This document shows, piece by piece, positions 13,288-16,750 of a stretch of DNA of 16,750 bases. Numbering within the stretch: the stretch's first letter is position 1; every line of letters starts with the position of its first letter. The notes beneath the pieces were generated by a model, which saw nothing but the letters and a program-made list of their open reading frames with translations, had not been told where the DNA came from and made no database searches. This stretch comes from Miltoncostaeales bacterium (lineage in GTDB: Bacteria; Actinomycetota; Thermoleophilia; Miltoncostaeales; Miltoncostaeaceae): the NCBI GenBank assembly GCA_030829765.1, contig JAUROO010000076.1, forward strand, positions 1 to 16,750, in the 5' to 3' direction. A program made the position numbers and the translations under genes.

Positions 13288-14364
13288 GTGATGGATGGCC
13301 CCGCGACCGCACCCGGACGGCAGCGCGCGTTCCGCGTGGACGCCGCTCCCGATGCACCCCTGATCGCGAGTATCCGCGATGCGCGCGCGCGCGGCGCCGT
13401 GCCGGATGTGCTCGTGGGCGGGGTGCTCGTGGGCGACGGCCCCGTGGACCTGCTCGAGTCGGTCGATGTATCGGCCGATGAGCTGGACCAGTTGCTGGAT
13501 GGCCGGCGCCTGCCCCGGTGGGTCGTGGAGAAGGGTTCGTTCGGCCCCGGGTACGTGCAGTTGAAGTCGCTCATGCGCCAGGAGAGCCTGGTGACGGTGT
13601 GCGAGGAGGCCTCCTGCCCCAACATCCAGCGCTGCTGGAGCCGGGGCACCGCAACGTTCATGATCGCCGGCGAGACCTGCACGCGCGGGTGCCGGTTCTG
13701 CGATGTGACATCTGGCAAGCCCATGCTGCCGCCGGACCCGCGCGAGCCCGAGCGGCTGGCCGACGCCGCGGCCGCCATGGGCCTGCGCTACGTGGTGGTG
13801 ACCGCCGTGGCGCGCGATGACCGGCCCGATGGGGGGGCCGGGCACTTTGCCGCCGTCATCCGTGCGCTGCGCGACCGCCTGCCCGATGCGCGGGTGGAGG
13901 TGCTGATCCCCGACTTCCGGGGTAACTGGGACGCCCTTGACCAGGTGATCGACGCCCGGCCCGACGTGCTGAACCACAACACCGAGACCGTGCCGCGCCT
14001 GTACAAGCGGGTGCGCCCCGGTGCGCGATACGAGCGCACCCTGGAACTGCTGGAACGCTCACGGGCGGCGGACCTGCCCACGAAGAGCGGCATCATGGTG
14101 GGCCTGGGCGAGCAGCTGCCCGAGGTGGCGCAGGTGTTCTCGGACCTGGCGGCATCGGGATGTGAGGTGGTGACCGTGGGCCAGTACCTGAGCCCGTCGC
14201 CCGACCACCTGCCGGTCGAGCGCTTCTACGCCCCTGCCGAGTACCCGGCACTCGCGGCGCTGGGCACGTCGTTGGGCCTCGCGCACGTGGAGGCCGGCCC
14301 GCTGGTGCGCTCGTCGTTCGAGGCCGACCGCGTTGCCGACGAGGTCGGCGCCGGCGTCGTCTAG
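13288..14364 (+). CDS. lipA: Lipoyl synthase with an N-terminal extension
   Basis: LipA is a radical SAM enzyme that inserts two sulfur atoms into protein-bound octanoyl groups. This 358-residue protein has the auxiliary cluster motif CX4CX5C (Cys105, Cys110, Cys116 in CEEASCPNIQRC), the radical SAM motif CX3CX2C (Cys131, Cys135, Cys138 in CTRGCRFC), VTAVARDD, HNTETVPRLY and the C-terminal RSSF with the serine ligand of the auxiliary cluster (usually RSSY). The family normally begins shortly before the sequence equivalent to LPRWVVEKG here. About 75 additional residues precede it, acidic and Val/Leu-rich (VLVGGVLVGDGPVDLLESVD), with codon use like the rest of the gene. GTG 13288 is chosen for its spacing to TAGCCT; ATG 13291 is the alternative. 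A rhodanese gene follows after 9 bases. LipB is not in the window. Confidence 0.95.
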   Translation: MMDGPATAPGRQRAFRVDAAPDAPLIASIRDARARGAVPDVLVGGVLVGDGPVDLLESVDVSADELDQLLDGRRLPRWVVEKGSFGPGYVQLKSLMRQESLVTVCEEASCPNIQRCWSRGTATFMIAGETCTRGCRFCDVTSGKPMLPPDPREPERLADAAAAMGLRYVVVTAVARDDRPDGGAGHFAAVIRALRDRLPDARVEVLIPDFRGNWDALDQVIDARPDVLNHNTETVPRLYKRVRPGARYERTLELLERSRAADLPTKSGIMVGLGEQLPEVAQVFSDLAASGCEVVTVGQYLSPSPDHLPVERFYAPAEYPALAALGTSLGLAHVEAGPLVRSSFEADRVADEVGAGVV

Positions 14365-14367
14365 GTT
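14362..14367 (+). promoter_or_regulatory. -10 box TAGGTT of the rhodanese gene
   Basis: TAGGTT includes the lipA stop codon and is followed by six bases and the ATG of the rhodanese gene, which has no SD. It could provide leaderless expression in addition to read-through from lipA. Confidence 0.35.
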
Positions 14368-14373
14368 CCCGGC

Positions 14374-14685
14374 ATGGATCAGATCACCGCCCAGACGGCC
14401 AAGGCCGCGCTCGATGCCGACGAGGCCGTGCTGATCGACGTCCGCGAGCCCGCCGAGGTGGCGCAGGCATCGGTCCCCGGGGCGATGCACATCCCCATGG
14501 GGGAGCTGCTGGAGCGCCTCGCGGAGGTGCCGCGCGACCGGCGCGTGGTCTTCATCTGCCATAGCGGCGCACGGTCGGACAGCGTGTGCCGCTACCTCGA
14601 GGAGAACGAGGGCTTCGGTGACCTCGCCAACCTCGAGGGCGGCATCGTCGCCTGGCACCAGGCGGGCCTGCCGCTCACGCGGTAG
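14374..14685 (+). CDS. Single-domain rhodanese-like sulfurtransferase
   Basis: This 103-residue protein is a complete rhodanese domain: LIDVREPAEV (20-29), the VPGAMHIPMGEL motif (34-45), active-site loop CHSGARS with Cys62, and GGIVAWHQAGLP at the end. Such proteins carry sulfur as a cysteine persulfide (GlpE/PspE type). The six-residue loop fits sulfur rather than phosphate substrates. It begins 9 bases after lipA on the same strand. Because LipA sacrifices an iron-sulfur cluster each turnover, a role in sulfur supply or cluster repair is attractive, but this is inference. ATG 14374 has TAGGTT six bases upstream. The gene converges on mqnC with a 14-base gap. Confidence 0.9.
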   Translation: MDQITAQTAKAALDADEAVLIDVREPAEVAQASVPGAMHIPMGELLERLAEVPRDRRVVFICHSGARSDSVCRYLEENEGFGDLANLEGGIVAWHQAGLPLTR

Positions 14686-14699
14686 CGCCCCCGTGGTGC

Positions 14700-15791
14700 T
14701 CAGAAGCGGCGCACGACCCGGTAGAGGGTGTCGCGCTGCACGGCGCGGCGACCGGTGGCCTCGATAGCGGCCACCATGCGGGGGGTGTCGAGCTGGAACG
14801 CCGTGCCGGCGGCGCGGACGACGTTCTCCTCGATCATGATGGAGCCCATGTCGTCGCACCCCGCCTCGAGGGCCAGCATCCCCACCCTCAGGCCCTGGGT
14901 CACCCACGACGACTGCATGTGCGCGATGTTGTCCAGGTACAGCCGCGACACCGCCGACATCATCAGGTAGTCGGCCGCGGTGGTGTCGAGGTGATCGTCG
15001 CCGCGCGCGGAGCACCCGCCCGACTGGTACGACCAGCACACGAATGCGCGGAAGCCCCGGGTCTCGTCCTGCAGGTTGCGCAGCACGCGCAGGTGCTCGA
15101 TCCGGTCGTCCACCGAGTCGACGGTCCCGTACATCATCGTGGCGCTGGTGGAGAGCCCGCGCAGGTGGGCCTCGCGCATCACGCCCAGCCACTCCGCGGT
15201 GGTCGTCTTGCGCGGCGCGATCACATCGCGCACCCGGTCCACCAGGATCTCGGCCCCGCCCCCGGGGATCGAGTCGAGCCCGGCCGCGATCAGCCGGTCG
15301 AGCACCTCGCCAAGCTCCAGCCGCGAGTACTGCGCGATGTGCAGCACCTCGCTGGGCGACAGCGCGTGCAGGTGGATGGGGTAGCGCCGCTTGATGTCGC
15401 GGAAGAGGTCCTCGTACCACCCGATGCGCAGGTTGGGGTGGTGGCCCCCCTGGAGCAGCAGGGCGGTGCCGCCGAGGTCGAGCGTCTCCTCGATCTTCCG
15501 GAAGATGACCGGCTTGCTCAGGATGTACCCGCCGGGATCGCGCGGATGGCGGTAGAAGGCGCAGAAGTCGCAGTCGGTGACGCAGAAGTTGGTGTAGTTG
15601 ACGTTGCGGTCCACGATGAACGTGACCTCGCCCGGATCGGTCACGCGGTCGCGTGCACGGCGGGCCGCGGCGGCGACGGCCACCACGTCGCGCGAGGCGA
15701 TCAGCGCCCGTGCCCCGTCGTCGTCCAGCCGCTCGCCGGCATCCAGGCGCTCGATGACCTCCAGGTGGCGCGTGGGCGTGGAGGTGCTCAT
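14700..15791 (-). CDS. mqnC: Cyclic dehypoxanthinyl futalosine synthase (MqnC)
   Basis: This 363-residue radical SAM enzyme has CX3CX2C at Cys70, Cys74 and Cys77 in NYTNFCVTDCDFCAFYR, then GYILSKPVIFRKIEET, LLLQGGHHPNLRI, LHALSPSEV, IPGGGAEIL and ATMMYGTVDS, ending GCDDMGSIMIEENVV. These are MqnC motifs; the related MqnE has a different N-terminal domain and a GTTLRM-type segment. MqnC cyclises dehypoxanthinyl futalosine to the bicyclic intermediate of the futalosine menaquinone pathway. ATG 15791 overlaps the mqnA stop as ATGA and has GGAGG about ten bases upstream within mqnA, so the two are translationally coupled. Confidence 0.95.
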   Translation of the reverse strand: MSTSTPTRHLEVIERLDAGERLDDDGARALIASRDVVAVAAAARRARDRVTDPGEVTFIVDRNVNYTNFCVTDCDFCAFYRHPRDPGGYILSKPVIFRKIEETLDLGGTALLLQGGHHPNLRIGWYEDLFRDIKRRYPIHLHALSPSEVLHIAQYSRLELGEVLDRLIAAGLDSIPGGGAEILVDRVRDVIAPRKTTTAEWLGVMREAHLRGLSTSATMMYGTVDSVDDRIEHLRVLRNLQDETRGFRAFVCWSYQSGGCSARGDDHLDTTAADYLMMSAVSRLYLDNIAHMQSSWVTQGLRVGMLALEAGCDDMGSIMIEENVVRAAGTAFQLDTPRMVAAIEATGRRAVQRDTLYRVVRRF

Positions 15792-16600
15792 GCGGCCAGG
15801 GCCTCCATCGCATGGTCTTGGTCGAGTTCGCCCGCCCGCCGCGCCATCGCGAGGAAGCGCTCCAGCCCGGCGCGCTCACCCGGGCCGAACCCGTAGCGAA
15901 GCCGCCGCAGGTAGCCCGCGATGAAGTCCTCGTCGAACGGGAATCGCCGGGCGGCCGCGTGCACGACGCGCACGGGGTCCTCAGCGAAGGAGGCGGGGGC
16001 TGCGGCGATGGCGTCACCGAGGGCCGCCACCTCGTGCGGCCGGTGGCGCAGCGTGTCGTCGCGTACCGCCCACACGGCGAACACCATCGGGAGCCCCGTG
16101 CGCGCACGCCACATCTCGCCGAGGTCGGTCGAATGGGGCGCCATCCCGCTCCGGTGGGCCTGGAGCGCCGCATCGGCGATGAGCAGCACCGCCTCGCCGG
16201 ACGCGAGCGCCTCCCCGGCCAGGGAGTCGTCGTCCAGCACCCGGAATGGGACGTGTGGCCCCAGCAGCACCCGCAGGAGGGTGACGCTGCTGGCGCTGTG
16301 GGGCGTCACGGCCACGCGGCGAACCTGATCGACGGGGACGTCCGAGAACAGCCGGATGGAATCGACCGCCCCGTCGCAGGCGACGCATCCCACCGGCAGC
16401 AGGCGCAGGCGGTCCGCGGCGCGCGCATATGCGATGCTCGACACCGCCGACACATCAAGGCGCCCCTCGACGAGACCCGCATTGAGGGCGGCGGGCAAGC
16501 CATCGGTGAATCGCACGCCGGGCAGCGCCACTGCCTCGAGGTGGTGGTACACGGGGAACATGTTGAGGGCACTGATCCGCCCTACGCGCAGGTCGCTCAC
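15788..16600 (-). CDS. mqnA: Chorismate dehydratase (MqnA)
   Basis: This 270-residue protein has the MqnA fold of periplasmic-binding-protein type: VGRISALNMFPVYHHL at the start, then GLPAALNAGLVEGRLDVSAVSSIAYA, SIRLFSDVPVDQVRRVAVTPHSASSVTLLRVLL, then LLIADAALQ, and finally DLGEMWRARTGLPMVFAVWAVR. These are the family's conserved blocks. MqnA removes water from chorismate to give 3-enolpyruvyl benzoate, the entry to the futalosine pathway. GTG 16600 overlaps the stop of the upstream gene as GTGA, and the gene ends in an ATGA overlap with mqnC. It therefore lies within a tight operon of at least three genes. Confidence 0.94.
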   Translation of the reverse strand: MSDLRVGRISALNMFPVYHHLEAVALPGVRFTDGLPAALNAGLVEGRLDVSAVSSIAYARAADRLRLLPVGCVACDGAVDSIRLFSDVPVDQVRRVAVTPHSASSVTLLRVLLGPHVPFRVLDDDSLAGEALASGEAVLLIADAALQAHRSGMAPHSTDLGEMWRARTGLPMVFAVWAVRDDTLRHRPHEVAALGDAIAAAPASFAEDPVRVVHAAARRFPFDEDFIAGYLRRLRYGFGPGERAGLERFLAMARRAGELDQDHAMEALAA

Positions 16601-16750
16601 CGGGGCACCGCCCGGGCGCCCACGGCCTCTGCGAGGTGGTCCGGATCGGACGGGTCATCCGTCGGGATCACCCACTCGTCTGCGCCGAAGGCCACCGCCA
16701 CCTGGCATGCGCCGGCCCCGAGGGCGCGCCAGTCCGGCCGGATCGGCGTG
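16597..16750 (-). CDS. C-terminus of a protein upstream of mqnA, possibly MqnE (partial)
   Basis: The frame ending at TGA 16599-16597 is open to the window edge and encodes about 50 residues, including DWRALGAGACQVAVAFGADE, followed by an acidic segment and ending GARAVPR. The Q-V-A-x-x-F-G-A-D element resembles the C-terminal barrel strand of radical SAM enzymes of the MqnC/MqnE/FO-synthase group (QxxLxFGADD). With mqnA and mqnC directly downstream and a GTGA overlap, MqnE (aminofutalosine synthase) is the natural guess. The expected GADDIDGT is not matched beyond GADE, so the assignment is tentative. Confidence 0.5.
   Translation of the reverse strand, partial: TPIRPDWRALGAGACQVAVAFGADEWVIPTDDPSDPDHLAEAVGARAVPR

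Noticed and set aside
14059..16173. A 704-codon minus-strand frame across lipA, mqnC and mqnA
   Set aside because: Its product is rich in Arg, Gly, His and Pro and has no recognisable motif. The genes it overlaps are certain.

Overview
The window is very G+C-rich, densely packed bacterial DNA. It has single-stranded operons with 4-bp start/stop overlaps, many GTG starts, TatA, a CcdA-type thiol carrier, a Mycobacterium-like bifunctional dCTP deaminase/dUTPase and the futalosine route to menaquinone. Several genes lack a Shine-Dalgarno (SD) sequence and instead carry a TANNNT box 6-8 nt before the start codon, as in leaderless actinobacterial transcripts. I read it as chromosomal DNA of an actinomycete-type bacterium (Actinomycetota). 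A deep lineage such as Thermoleophilia is possible, but that is a guess. No insertion sequence, phage gene or CRISPR array was seen, and no stretch over 300 bases lacks a gene.

Layout. Positions 1-48 are the tail of a plus-strand gene. 58-2262 (minus): a manganese riboswitch of the yybP-ykoY class, then a TerC-family membrane protein, then a secreted S1 serine protease. 2272-5260 (minus): N-acetyltransferase, Gfo/Idh/MocA oxidoreductase and WbpA-type UDP-sugar dehydrogenase. 5318-5914 (plus): a membrane protein of unknown function. 5911-7715 (minus): CcdA, then a UDP-GlcNAc 2-epimerase of WbpI type. 7771-9755 (minus): a second TerC protein without a riboswitch, an RlpA-like secreted double-psi beta-barrel protein and a 2TM protein. 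9867-9939 (minus): tRNA-Lys(CTT). 9981-12198 (minus): a TPR protein, an amidohydrolase and TatA. 12255-12680 (plus): a membrane protein of unknown function. 12677-13228 (minus): Dcd. 13288-14685 (plus): LipA with an unusual N-terminal extension, then a rhodanese. 14700-16750 (minus): MqnC, MqnA and the end of a third gene, perhaps MqnE.

How the genes fit together. The 6-dehydrogenase, 3-oxidoreductase, N-acetyltransferase and 2-epimerase correspond to WbpA, WbpB, WbpD and WbpI, four of the five steps from UDP-GlcNAc to the diacetamido uronic acid sugar UDP-ManNAc3NAcA. The aminotransferase (WbpE) is not in the window. MqnA and MqnC, with the amidohydrolase as a possible aminodeoxyfutalosine deaminase, make up much of the futalosine menaquinone pathway. 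LipA and the rhodanese may form a sulfur-metabolism pair.

The strongest non-coding results are the Mn riboswitch, whose P1 stem begins where a -10 box predicts the transcript start; the repeated TANNNT start-codon signature; and the restriction of the tetranucleotide CTAG to stop codons and -10 boxes. I did not find a convincing wholly new multi-gene system.
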